Origin: Branchiostoma floridae
Taxonomy: Eukaryota; Chordata; Leptocardii; Amphioxiformes; Branchiostomatidae
Length of the DNA stretch: 64,000 bases
NCBI RefSeq assembly: GCF_000003815.2
Contig: NC_049990.1
Coordinates: 8,874,755 to 8,938,754 of the forward strand
Direction of reading: 5' to 3'
Below are positions 1 to 10,691 of the stretch, in pieces. Numbering within the stretch: the first letter of the stretch is position 1; every line of letters starts with the position of its first letter. The notes beneath the pieces are model-generated. The model saw only the letters and a program-made list of their open reading frames with translations. It ran no database searches and had not been told where the DNA came from. A program made the position numbers and the translations under genes.

Positions 1-340
1 GGCGGTTATACCGGCTATAAAGATACAGATACAGATTTGGGAGGTTATCGTTACCCCAGGGGTTCTGTTTTGTCTGTAATAGTGTATCACCTAATTATCT
101 GTTTGATTGACGTATGAATTTTCGGGTATGTAAGTAGTTTTGATATTGAAGACATATCTAGATTCCATAATGAAGGCAACTTTTTTGTGGCAAAATCATT
201 TTTATTCGCAGGCTCGCATTATTTTTTGGGTTTCCCAGGGGGTGTCATCCATATAATCAAATCAACATGGCCTATGTTTGATCTCTTTATTTTAGGCAGC
301 GTCAGCAGATGGAACCACTACTGTACCATGCAGTGATATC
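1..340 (+). repeat. Remnant of an upstream MSMB unit (intron-2 block)
   Basis: Bases 1-142 match 1963-2104, inside intron 2 of MSMB copy 1, without a visible difference. The match then decays and stops. This stretch is therefore the intron-2 part of another MSMB unit whose exons 1 and 2 would lie left of the window. No exon 3 (Pro-Ser-His-Cys ... Asp-Glu-x-Cys) can be read before the next unit begins near 341, so the upstream unit is rearranged or truncated. Bases 143-340 show nothing else recognisable. Confidence 0.75.
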
Positions 341-985
341 TTCCAGTAGAACGTATTTAGACAGCGATAATCACTTGCCGGTATTACGTCTGACATACGG
401 ATACTCAACAGATGGTTCCTTCTCACCGATTGGACATAAATATCCGCACACCGAACTGTAGCTCGCAGTCTGTGATATCTGTATCAGATATATCACTCGG
501 CCCGGGGATTTGCGTTCGAAAAACGGCAGAGATGTCAGGTACTGTAACTTACATTTGTTAGAATTGCTTTTATGCATTTTGTGCGCCATCGAATTTGTCA
601 ATGGCGTTAACACTGTTTGGTTATGATTGTTTTTATGACAACAGCGCTGAACATGCTTCTGTACAATTGTAACGATAAGGCGAGTTCTTTCGGCAACTTT
701 TTGAAAATAACTAGAAATGATGAAAGAGCAAGCAACTATTCAATACCGATATATTGGGGGAGGGGGTACAGGAAGCTGAAGCGTTGTACGTAGCCTTTAA
801 CTTGTATAGATTCGATGAAATTAAAAAAAGTGACACGAAACACAACAAAGACAGTTGAAAATTTGTCTTATCGACGAGGTAGATGATTGCTTAATCATTT
901 TTTAGATTTAGGTGAGGAAAGATGTGTATCATTGAAGAGATATCCTTACATAATATTCCTGTACTCGTTTCTGTGTCCCACAGGA
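341..985 (+). repeat. 5' flank of MSMB copy 1, tandemly duplicated upstream of copy 2
   Basis: The stretch from about 341 aligns with 3479-4031. Shared landmarks are the starts TTCCAGTAGA and CCAGTAGATC, the phrase ACTCAACAGATGGTTCCTTC in both, and the final acceptor TGTCCCACAG next to the start codon. Together with matching 3' flanks (about 3020-3470 against 5690-6302) this defines a unit of about 3.1 kb present twice in tandem. The block probably contains the promoter and a non-coding first exon, because the start codon follows directly after a splice-acceptor-like CACAG. No TATA box was identified. Confidence 0.75.
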
Positions 986-2996
986 ATGGGTGTGTACGTG
1001 TTGATGATTGTGGCGATGTGCGCCACCTGGCGAGCAGCAGAGGGAGCTACATCCTTCGCACCTCTGCTTAGTGAGACAACCATGTAGGTACAGCTAGCTC
1101 TTCGGGTACAACTGTAGACTTACAAGATGGAAATTTGTCAAAAGAAAGGGACAAAAAATGCAGTTTTTCCAACCGGCGCACGCAGGGAAACAGAAACAAG
1201 ATGGCTCCTGTATGACGTCAATTGCAATTATGGCAGCGCCCACGGACGTCTGCAAAAACGATATCATTTTGATACATGTCAGCAATGGCGTTATACCGTT
1301 AATGTCAGGGTTGAGACTTTGATCTGGTAGAATCTGTGATTCTGCCGGTAGAGATCCCGATCGGAGCTTCTGTCTTCAGGAACTCCAACAGGATCATCTG
1401 TAGACCGGCATAATCACCAATTCTACTATAATTGTGATTTACCTCTTACTTATTCTTCAAGCAGAGGTTCGGTTCCGGCTGTTATGACGTATTCTAGATG
1501 TTTTGATCAGTCTTCTACTTTGGCAGGAAGACATTAAAAAAAGCACAAAACAGAAAGCCCGATAAAAACGTATAAAACACGTCAAAAACAGGCGGAGCAG
1601 AACCTCTGCTTGGAGAGTTCATCTAACTGACATCCCCTGTAGGTACGGTACCCGCCCCGTCACCACCGAGTACTGTGAGTGGGAGGGGAAGAAGATGATG
1701 ATCAGCAGTAGCTGGAAGACCACGGACTGTGTGACGTGTACGTGTGGTATGAACGGACTGCACTGTACTAGGTGAGCTTGGATAAGATGAACGGCAAACA
1801 CGTACCGACGTGCATTTTGCACAGTAGGGGCAATTTCTCTGGGTAGTTTTAAAGAACGCTTGCAGATAGATGTGCAAAAGTTAGGTGTGACGGGTCGCTC
1901 GGTGTAATATAACCAGCTGCTGCCGCGCCGCTTGCCTGCGAAGCTGGTGTGTTACGCTGAACGGCGGTTATACCGGCTATAAAGATACAGATACAGATTT
2001 GGGAGGTTATCGTTACCCCAGGGGTTCTGTTTTGTCTGTAATAGTGTATCACCTAATTATCTGTTTGATTGACGTATGAATTTTCGGGTATGTAAGTAGT
2101 TTTGACATTGAGGTCCCGAAGAAACATGGCGATTTTGGGCCCCCTAGCAGCATTTTCAGGTACAGCAGCATTACAGGCGAACACACCTTTCCTGAAAGTA
2201 GTGTGGTATAATCTATGGACAGCCGGTCAGCTTTCCCTGACGAATGACAATGGCGAGTGCGCATATTCAAGTCCGTATAAAAAAAAAATTCGGCCGCAAA
2301 AGTTTTCGGTTCGATAAGCCGCGGCCTGTACCGCAAAATTCAAAGTTTGCAAGTTTTACCTAAAGCAAACGAATGTTAGTACGCAACTCATGCGGACTTG
2401 AATATTCATATACGCAGTTGTGTGACCGGTTCATCTCCAAGCAAAGCCTACAATATCATAAGATAGTACAGTATCAAAAGCTGGCAAAGGAGCTCAGCCG
2501 GTCTAGGGCTATGGCTTTTACCTAAATGCAGATGGCTAGGACACGTTCCCGAGATAGCTTTCCAATACAGACCAAAGGGAAAGCACCCCCTAGGCAGACC
2601 CAGCCCAAGATGGAAGGACAGCATACAGTAGATACTGACAAAGTACAGACTGGGCAGACTGTAGATCGGAGGGGGAGGGGGGGGATCGAGAAGAGTGGAA
2701 GAGACGATGTTCTCAACTGACAGGTCCTAATGCCTACCTGGGGAAAACGTAAGACGTAAGATGTAAGGGCAATGGCTATGAAATAAGAAATTCAGAAAAC
2801 CTCACCATGAATAGTTCACTGTGACATGGGATCTTCGCTTTTTTTTGGACACCTTTTCTCCTTCCCCAGCGCCGGAGCGTACGCGGTCCCGTCCCACTGT
2901 ATGCTGCTGATTGACGAGGCCTGCCAGACGCTTGTCGTGAGCGCCGAGGATCCGTACTCCACCTGCGACTTCGGGAACGGCGCCATTACCGGGTAA
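986..2996 (+). CDS. Beta-microseminoprotein-like secreted protein, copy 1
   Basis: Three coding exons: 986-1083, 1643-1771 and 2870-2996, all with GT-AG junctions and consistent phases, giving 117 residues. Exon 1 encodes a signal peptide (MGVYVLMIVAMCATWRAAEG) and the mature N-terminus. Exon 2 carries the family core: Tyr-Cys-Glu-Trp-Glu-Gly, then Ser-Ser-Trp-Lys-Thr-Thr-Asp-Cys-Val-Thr-Cys-Thr-Cys. Exon 3 carries Pro-Ser-His-Cys and Asp-Glu-Ala-Cys and ends in a Cys-containing tail. The mature part has eight Cys, matching vertebrate PSP94 Cys18, 37, 40, 42, 49, 64, 73 and 87; Cys2 and Cys50 are absent. Vertebrate relatives are abundant secreted proteins of mucosal and reproductive fluids that bind CRISP-type proteins; the role here is unknown. 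A polyadenylation signal AATAAA is at 3109-3114. Intron 1 holds a hairpin mini-transposon. Confidence 0.9.
1454..1618. mobile_element. Hairpin MITE, CTCCAAGCAGAGG family, in intron 1 of MSMB copy 1
   Basis: The left end reads CTTCAAGCAGAGGTTCGG and the right end is its near reverse complement (GAACCTCTGCTTGGAGAG). The inverted similarity continues inward (CCGGCTGTTATGACGT against ACGTCAAAAACAGGCGG). The element is about 165 bp with no coding capacity, as expected of a non-autonomous DNA transposon. The equivalent site in copy 2 (4522-4660) is also occupied, so this insertion predates the tandem duplication. Confidence 0.7.
2433..2495. mobile_element. Truncated half of an ATCTCCAAGCAGATC hairpin element
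   Basis: The sequence starting ATCTCCAAGCAAAGCCTAC and running through CATAAGATAGTA resembles the left half of the complete hairpin element at 14198-14364. The right half is missing. It lies in intron 2 of MSMB copy 1. Confidence 0.5.
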
Positions 2997-4031
2997 CTAC
3001 GTCAGGACTGCCCGCAACCTCTAGTCTAGGAGTGGACAACCTACAACCTAGCTACAACCAACTGTGATCCACAACTCTGATGCTACATCCATGATATGGA
3101 ATGACATGAATAAAACTAAGAAAAAGCAGATGCGACTTCTTTTATTTTCTACGGTTCATTAGCCTTGATTAGGCTATCGAAATTTCTCAGAACAGAGAAA
3201 AATAGGGCCGAACATATGCTTGTGCTTTATAGTACAGTACAAGGTTGTATGCATGGCGAATCACCTCAAAGTATATAGAACTTCTGAAGACACAACTTAA
3301 AGTATTCTGTTGTGCGCAAAAGTTATCCTGGGTGCCACCCTATCTAAATTTAATTCCAATGCTATTACAACCCGGGCCTGACCGGGATGTTTACGGAAAC
3401 GATAAAAAGTAGTGTTTTTCACGGAAAACACAGGATATTCTTACGTTCAGAGCGACCCCTATAACACAAAATGGTACCTTCCAGTAGATCGTATTTAGAC
3501 AGCGATAAGCACTAAGCGGAATACTCAACAGATGGTTCCTTCTCAGCGACTGGACATATATATCATCTCACCATACTGTAGCTCGCAGTCTGTGCTATCC
3601 ATATCTGTTACTAGTATATCACTCGGCCCTGGGAGTTACAAGAGGCAGATATGTCAGGTACTGTAACTCACATTTATCAAAACTTGCTATGATTGTTTTT
3701 ATGACAACAGTGCTGGACACGCTACTGTAGAATTGTAGTTAAGCGATAGTCTGAGGTCTTTTGGCAACTTTTTACAAATATCGAAATTATGGAAGAGCAA
3801 GCAACCACTCAATACGTTCGCAAACATATACGTAGTACAAAAATGTATATTGGGGAGGAGGTACAGGTTAAGCTATTTTAATAAGCGTTGTACATACGAG
3901 GGGTGATCAATAAGTCCTCGGCCTTGTATAGATTCAATGAAATTGAAAAAAAATAATGACAAGAAAAAATTGTAACATTCAAGAGATGTCCTGACGTGAT
4001 ATCCCTGTGCTTGTTTCTGTGTCCCACAGGA

Positions 4032-5655
4032 ATGGGCGTGTTCGTGTTGATGATTGTGGCGATGTGCGCCACCTGGCGAGCAGCAGTGGGAGCTGCATTC
4101 CACGCACCCCTACACAGTGAGACAACCATGTAGGTACAGTTGTTTACTTACAAAATGGAAATTTAAAAACAAGGGACAAAAAAATGCAGTTCCTTCAACC
4201 GGCGTTACGCAGGCGAAACAAGATGGCGCCTGTAAGACGTCAAATGCAATCATGGCAGCGCCCACGGACACCAGTGATAACAATATCATTTTGATATATT
4301 TGTCAGCAAGGTTGTTATAACGTTCTTGATGTCATGGCAGAAACCTCGATCTGTTAGAATCGGCGATCCTGTCGGTAGAGATCCTGATCGGAGTTTCTGC
4401 CAGCAGAATCGCCAATTGCACCGAAATCTCGAGTCTCTGTCTTCAGAAACTCCGATCGGGATTATATACCGGCATATAACATAATCGCCGATTCTACCAT
4501 ATTTGTAATTTACCTCTAACTTACTCTCCAAGCAGAGGTTCAGTTCTGGCTGGTCTTGACGTGTTTTCAGACTTTTTTTATCGACTTCAAATAGAAAGCC
4601 CGATTAAAACGTTTACAAACTTGTAAAAGAACATCCACAGCCGAACCTCTGCTTGGAGAATACATGTAACCAAGCTTTATAAGCTTAGTTGCTTTTTTAT
4701 TCCTTTTCACCATTAGACTACTTAAAATTACACGAGCGCTCTTGTAATTTTTTCGACTACTACTATATCTGCGCGATTCGACCTCTGCTTGGAGAGTACC
4801 ATTAGACCACGTGTGGTCATTTGTGCATTTAGCCTACGGGCATGAACATGCAATAAAAATTATAATTACTACAGGTCTTTGATCTAACTGACCATAAAAG
4901 ATGTTTAACCAAGGACGTTATCCCCTGTAGGTACGGTTGGCGCCCCGTCACCACCCAGTACTGTGAGTGGCAGGGGAAGAAGATGATGGTCGAGAGCAGC
5001 TGGAAGACCACGAGCTGTGAGACGTGTTCGTGTGAAGAAAACGGTCTGTACTGTTACGGGTAAGTTTGAATAGATAAACGATTAAGAGTGGTGAGTTTGG
5101 ATAGATGAATAACAAAAATTGGCTGTGTTAGTGTACATGCACGTATAACCCAAATCTGTTTCATAGAGGATGTGAGTAGGTATTGAGGTCCCGAAGAAAC
5201 AAGGCGATTTGGGGCCATCTAGCAGTATTTTCAGGTACTGCAGCATTAAAGGCAGATACCCCTTCCTGAAAGTAATCTCTCATTGGCTGGGGATAATGAC
5301 CCCTCCTATGTGGCGACAACTCGCGGCACATACTCCGCAGCATTTCAAAATAAAGGGGCAGAACTTACCTATACTCTAATACATGTTTCAACTAAGAACT
5401 CTCCTGTCCAGCCTCGTTTTGGTGCATGGCATCGGAACATCCAAGATGGCCGCCGAATCTGGAAATGTCAGGTTACTGTGGCATGGGATTTTTGATTTGT
5501 TGTTCACAAACCTCTCCTCGCTCCCCAGCGGCGGAGTGTACGCGGTCCCGTCCCACTGTATGATGCTGATTGACGAGACTTGTCATGCGCATGTCGTGGA
5601 CGCCGAACATCCGTACTCCGAGTGCGAATTCGGGAACGGCGCCATCACCGGGTAA
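4032..5655 (+). CDS. Beta-microseminoprotein-like secreted protein, copy 2
   Basis: Coding exons 4032-4129, 4931-5059 and 5529-5655, with exactly the exon lengths (98, 129, 127) and phases of copy 1; 117 residues. The signal peptide is MGVFVLMIVAMCATWRAAVG. The mature part keeps the eight-Cys pattern (Tyr-Cys-Glu-Trp-Gln-Gly; Ser-Cys-Glu-Thr-Cys-Ser-Cys; Leu-Tyr-Cys; Ser-His-Cys; Asp-Glu-Thr-Cys; Ser-Glu-Cys) and lacks Cys2 and Cys50. Many substitutions from copy 1 lie in the mature protein, while the C-terminal FGNGAITG is identical. The gene is the second member of the 3.1-kb tandem repeat. AATAAA is at 5975-5980, and a hairpin MITE (5732-5936) sits in the 3' UTR between stop codon and poly(A) signal. 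About 27 bp absent from copy 1, ending in ACCAAGGACGTTAT, lie just before the exon-2 acceptor. Confidence 0.9.
4522..4660. mobile_element. Hairpin MITE, CTCCAAGCAGAGG family, in intron 1 of MSMB copy 2
   Basis: The left end ACTCTCCAAGCAGAGGTTC and right end GAACCTCTGCTTGGAGAA are reverse complements. The element sits at the same place as the one in copy 1 but has diverged inside. A further solo end (CCTCTGCTTGGAGAGTACC) is at 4786-4804. Confidence 0.65.
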
Positions 5656-5731
5656 CCGTTGTCAGGGCAACCTGCAACCTCGTTAGGACAACCTACAACC
5701 TGGCCAGGACAGCCTATCTACAAGCACTTGA

Positions 5732-5936
5732 TCTACTCTCCAAACAGAGGTTAGGCTCCGGCTGTTTTTAGGCGTTTTTATTACTTTCTATTTTGTACTG
5801 CAATCTTGATGTCTCCTAGCCTACTGAAGAAGTGGTGTCTCCTGACATCAAGATTTCAGTTCAAAACAGGGAGCCCGATAGAAACGCATAAAAAACGTCA
5901 AAAAACAGCCGGAGCCTAGCCTCTGGTTGGACAGCA
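5732..5936. mobile_element. Hairpin MITE, CTCCAAGCAGAGG family, in the 3' UTR of MSMB copy 2
   Basis: The left end CTCTCCAAACAGAGGTTAGG and right end CCTAGCCTCTGGTTGGACAG are inverted, with longer internal complementarity (GGCTCCGGCTGTTTTTAGGCG against AACAGCCGGAGCC). CACTTGA occurs directly on both sides and may be a target-site duplication. The corresponding 3' UTR of copy 1 (about 3030-3110) lacks the insert, so it arrived after the tandem duplication. Confidence 0.65.
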
Positions 5937-6302
5937 CACTTGAGCCAAGACTCTGATGCTGCATCCATAATGTTAATAAACTAAGAAAAGCAGATGCGAC
6001 TTCTTTGGGTTTTTTTTTTCTTCTATTCAATAGGCTAAGAATAGAAATTTCTTCGATCAAAGAAAATATATGGCCAAACGCTTGTGTTCTGTAGTACAGC
6101 ACAACTTTGGTGGCGAATCGGCTCACAGTAACTTATGAGGACAGTTGTGCTGAAAAGTTAGTCTGGGTGCCATCCTAGACTCTATCTAGTTTTAATGCTA
6201 ATGTCACATTTCCACACCGGGGCCAGACCAGGATGTTAACGTTTGCGGAAACGATAAAAAAAGTGTTTTTCACGGAATAGACACAATATTCTTACGTTCA
6301 GT

Positions 6303-6530
6303 GAGTTTTGGTGTCGCTTATATTGTACTTTTCGTTAACGAAAGCTGCCCGGCCGGACGCAGGTTTGGAAATATGATCGTATAAATGCTATAATTAACAT
6401 ACTAGTCTATATGTCCAACATTCTTAATCCACCTTGTTCAAAGTCTCAAATAACAGTTTTGCGTTTCATTCTGTTTTTTTTCCCATTCCAAATAAAATCA
6501 GACAGGAAACCAATATACAAATGTAGTTAC
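6303..6530. other. Spacer between MSMB copy 2 unit and the zinc-finger arm
   Basis: The copy-2 repeat unit ends near 6302 and the inverted zinc-finger arm begins near 6530. The spacer is AT-rich and shows no coding or RNA signal. Confidence 0.6.
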
Positions 6531-6587
6531 AAGTTGAAAGTTTTGTATAATTCTTATGTGCGCTATTAGTTGTACTTGTCTGTGTTT

Positions 6588-6633
6588 AACCAAGGAGGTT
6601 AAAGAAAGGAAACCTCCTTGGTTTAACCAACAA
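6588..6633. mobile_element. Small palindrome, CCAAGGAGGTT family
   Basis: The sequence TTAACCAAGGAGGTT is followed after a few bases by AACCTCCTTGGTTTAACC, a near-perfect hairpin. The otherwise alignable upstream region of the second zinc-finger gene (minus strand, about 22520-22560) lacks it, so it is a post-duplication insertion or was lost from the other arm. Related ends occur at 4911, 8228-8256, 22672, 23122-23150, 24836-24875 and 24970. Confidence 0.55.
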
Positions 6634-7170
6634 GGTTTGACGCCGAATCACCCTATACGAGGAACATTGCTTCAACAATTTGGCAAGTAAACCATAGCTT
6701 TCTTGTTGTACAATCACGTTAATGCAGTTTTGTTTGGGCAATGCCGCTCTGGCTTGTTTGTCAACGTGAAACAATCGTTTATCTTTTGTCGTTTGTTTGT
6801 TTCTCAATAAAGAGGATGCAAACTTAGACACCTTTCAATGTAGTCTTGCCTAACTATGTTACAATAGCTTCCATACGGGATACCCAAGCCAGCGTTTCTG
6901 TGAATTGGTTGTTTTCCAAACGAAACCGGTTCAAAGCCACGGCGTCCTCTGATACAATTAACCCAAGCAGCGTAACCTATTGTCTATCAACCACTCAAAC
7001 AAAGGCCGACCGTCACTCCAACCAATCACCGTGCGTCTTTCACAGCTTCAAAGGGTGCCGACAAGGTGGAAAGCGAAGCCATGACATCAAACGATTCGTG
7101 ATGACAAGCTCAAAATAAAAGACTGAGTGCCGGCTTTTTTACCAATCATCTCCAGCGATGCTTGGCTGTA

Positions 7171-7178
7171 TATAAAAG
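7171..7178 (+). promoter_or_regulatory. TATA box of zinc-finger gene copy 1
   Basis: TATAAAAG stands about 30 bp before the probable transcription start near 7200. A CCAAT motif lies at 7142-7146. The same TATA element and flanks are conserved in the inverted copy (21951-21958). A non-coding first exon follows and ends at 7289 with the donor ACAG/GTAAG. Confidence 0.75.
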
Positions 7179-7746
7179 ACGATTTGCCAGAAGACAAGTC
7201 ACTCTTGAGTTGTGCTTCTTGAAGACACACCAACGCACGACCCCACATACTTCGTTTGTCGCTGCGATCTTCTTACGAGTACCCTACAGGTAAGTTTTTA
7301 CTTATCTTTTACTTTATGTTTTGAAGTTGTGTATCTCGGCAAACGTATATTAGATAGAGAAGATATATTTGTGTACTTGTGTGGGATGTTTGTAGTTATA
7401 CTGAGAACAGGCTTTCAAGTTCTAACTTTCAAGCTCTTCCAGTGTCTACATTAAGTGTGAGCCCAGCAAATGTTAGCACATCTTGTGCGCTTTGTATCTA
7501 GCACTGTATGAACTTTTCTGCGTCCTAGACGACCTATTTTGTACCCCGGTTTGTACCGTGGTGAATTCTGGAAAAAGACCCTATAGACAGACCAACGTCT
7601 AGTTTCTAACAGCTCGGAGTGCATTAGCATTAGATTAGAAACACGCAAGTATCTCTGAAACCAATGTAAGAAATTTTGAATGTTTCATCAGTTGAAATTG
7701 CTACATTTTCTAACGAATTGTTGTTGACATGCTTTGTTACAGAACC

Positions 7747-9153
7747 ATGGCTGCTACCGTTTCTACCCATGTGTACGGCGGACCGGTCCCGTCCTTCCCC
7801 ACCCCGGCGTCCTGGACGGTGTACTCCCCGGCTTACGGTCCGCCCTCTCCCGACTGGACCCCGTCACACGCACCGATGGATGTCCGAACACGGTGAGTTC
7901 AACATAAACACTTGATCATGTTGTGCATATGTTAAGTGTCACCTCCACAGACTTCTGGAAATGTTGACTCTATGCATGGAAAGGGAGTTTTGCAGCATCC
8001 CAAGCGTAGAGAACCTTGGCCCAAATAATGATGACCTCCGCCGCTTTGGAAGTCTGAGAAAGGAGGCTATTCATTACATACAGTTCGTATGTTTATTATT
8101 GACAAGGAAGAATAGCGGTATAGCGAAGTAGAGGCCGCTAAACAAATTCAGCTGTCTGTCCTTTGCACCATACACGTCCCCACTATGGGACGCACATCAA
8201 GTGGGTCCCAAAGTGTGTGTAGGCCCACCAAGGTTTTTTAACCTCCTTGGGCCCACAAATCTAAATCATCTAGGCCAGTGCGTAAGAGTTCTGTCTGTCT
8301 GTCCTGTTATTCTATTTCAGCTGATTTGACAAATTGTTTTAGGGGTGAGCTATACTAATGTCATGCTGTATTTTTCCATCTCAGGTCTCCCGTGCCGACT
8401 GCCACAAGACTCGCCAGCCCTCCTCTGAAGGCGACTCCGGAAACCTCCCGCCGGTCCTCCGGGTTCAGCTTCGCCTCCATGCCGAGCGACATCGCCAGGG
8501 AGAACGAGAAGAAAACCCCGGCTGCGGACTTCCCCGCGTCCGTGGTCAGCACGGCGTCTCCCGGCGTGCCGTACAGCGTGGATGTCACCTTCAGCGCACC
8601 GTTCAACTGGTACTCCCCGGGGAAGGTGGTCGCGGCGCCCCGCAGCATGTACCGAGTCAGCCCGTACTCCAGACCTGCAGCACAGACAACTTCCGCTAGG
8701 TTCCCGTGCGACATCTGCGGCAAGGTGTTCGCGAGTCGCCACGCCCTCAGCGGCCACGTCGGCGGAGCTCACCGTCAAGACGGCGACGCCGGTGACCGAC
8801 AACACGAGTGCAAAGAGTGCGGGAAGACCTTCAACAAGTCGTCCACCCTAGCGGCCCACCAGCGCGTCCACACCGGCGAGAGGCCGTACATCTGTCCGAT
8901 CTGCAACCGCGGGTTCTCCCAGCGCTCGTCCCTGGTGCCGCACCTGCGGACGCACAGCGGGGAGAAGCCGTACAGGTGCACCTTCTGTCCCCGGGCCTTC
9001 GCCGACGCCTCCACCCTGGTCAAGCACGTCCGCACGCACACCAACGAGAAGCCCTACAAGTGTGAGGTCTGCGGGATCGGCTTCACCCAGTCCGGAAACC
9101 TGAAACGTCATCAGAGGGTGCATCATGCGAAAAAGGACGACGCGGAACAGTAG
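7747..9153 (+). CDS. Five-finger C2H2 zinc-finger protein, copy 1
   Basis: Coding exons 7747-7892 and 8385-9153 give 304 residues. A 5' UTR exon ends at 7289, and the acceptor TTACAG at 7742 stands four bases before the start codon. The N-terminal half is rich in Pro, Ser and Ala and has no known domain. Residues about 155-295 hold five C2H2 fingers: [32 protein letters not shown] and CEVCGIGF. Finger 1 has an unusual H-x4-H and a long linker; fingers 2-5 have canonical TGERP/SGEKP/TNEKP linkers. The protein is therefore a probable sequence-specific nuclear DNA-binding factor. Fingers 4-5 ([24 protein letters not shown]) recall the Glass family of photoreceptor regulators, but the assignment is tentative and no symbol is given. 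AATAAA is at 9422-9427. An inverted duplicate lies at 20116-21405. Confidence 0.9.
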
Positions 9154-9449
9154 TGTGTGCTTTTGGAGGACTCATAGTGGACTTTTAGTGTCTGTCCTTT
9201 AGTAGACCGTAAGTTGTCGGAAAGATGGTGGCATGTGCATCGGTCGAATGATTTCGGGTATTTGTTGCAATGTATCAGTACAAATGTAAATGTTCACTTT
9301 AGGCTTGCTGGACTTGCCTTGAGTGATACAAGTGTCTTGGATGGCTGGATCCTATCCTCTTCAGGCTGATCGAGTTGGAAGCGTAACTTATTATGTTATT
9401 TGGGTCTTGTTTATAGGATATTAATAAAGTTTTTCGTTTGTTGCAAAAT

Positions 9450-10690
9450 AGTTTGTTGTGTTGTGTTGTGTTACATTTTGAAGTATGTTATAAGAATGGG
9501 TGCGGATGTGAATGTAAAAGTTAAAAACATTAAAAAAGCGAAGAGGTCATACAAATAACCTTCTCATTAATCTTCATTGTAAGATAACTTGATAAAATTC
9601 GAAAATTACTTCTGGACGTTTCGACAGAAATTTAGCGTCACTGTAATGAGCTGTGATTTTTAACCAGGATGTCTAACATTCATACATGTATCACCAATAT
9701 AATTTAAATTCAAAGCGTGAACTTTATTTACATACATTTTAATGTATTGTGGTGTGTCTTTTTTGTACTAATGATCAGACCTATAGAGATGTCTGACTGA
9801 AATTTTTATATCTAGTGTCTTACAGCTTGTCCTCGCTCTGCAGTTGTGCAAAGTATGTATATCCCTCAGTCACCCGCCAGGCGGCGCACATCACCAGCAT
9901 TTTTCCTAAAATATTCTTGGCAACAATTCTACGATTAAACTATAAGCCTGTGATTTTTGACAGGTATATCTTACCAAATTGGACCTGACGAGTACTTGGA
10001 AAATAATACAGTTCGTGACTGCAGTACAGTACTGTAAATAAGTTCGTTACCGCGAATTCAATAGCTCCATTTTCCCGCTGCCGCGAAATTAAATCCCCGC
10101 AGTGTTGATAAATAACGAACTTTTGTTTAGCGTCAGATCTAGAGCAGCTGCAACGTTTTACCGGTTCCATGTGAGAATAGCGTTCCGGAGAGTGTGTTTG
10201 ATGACCTCTTGAAATTGACGTCCAATATACAAATATATGTGGGATGTATATACATAACGTTAAATGTATATATAGATATACATATATCAGCTGGTTCTTT
10301 CCCATATATACTCACTGAGATGTCTGGATGAATTGTTCTAACTTGCAGTGTTCTAACTATTATCCGACTAACCTCTCTCGCAACCGTCAGTCACAAATTT
10401 TAGGTATGACAGTTTCTTTCTTTGTCTCAGTTGAACGTATCCAAATGGTAGTGATGACAGCTATTGCCAGTATTGGGGAGAGTTATTGTGTGCTCCCCGT
10501 AATTTAAAAGGGATTCTGTATCCCCAAGTTTTAATTCCAGCTTTGCGACTGGTATCGTTTACCGGCTTCGATACGGCAATAGCTGCTGTGGACTACAGAA
10601 TGGTGCAGAAAAAATATGAAGTTTCCCCGAATACTTAATTTCAACACTGTAAAACCTTGTTTACGGTCGTTTGTGTTTGTGCCACACAGG
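9450..10690. other. Intergenic: zinc-finger copy 1 to MSMB copy 3
   Basis: No gene is recognised here. The sequence is AT-rich with short TATA runs (10240-10290). The stretch just before 10691 presumably contains the promoter and non-coding exon of MSMB copy 3, judging by the acceptor CACACAG at 10689. Confidence 0.6.
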
Positions 10691-10691
10691 A

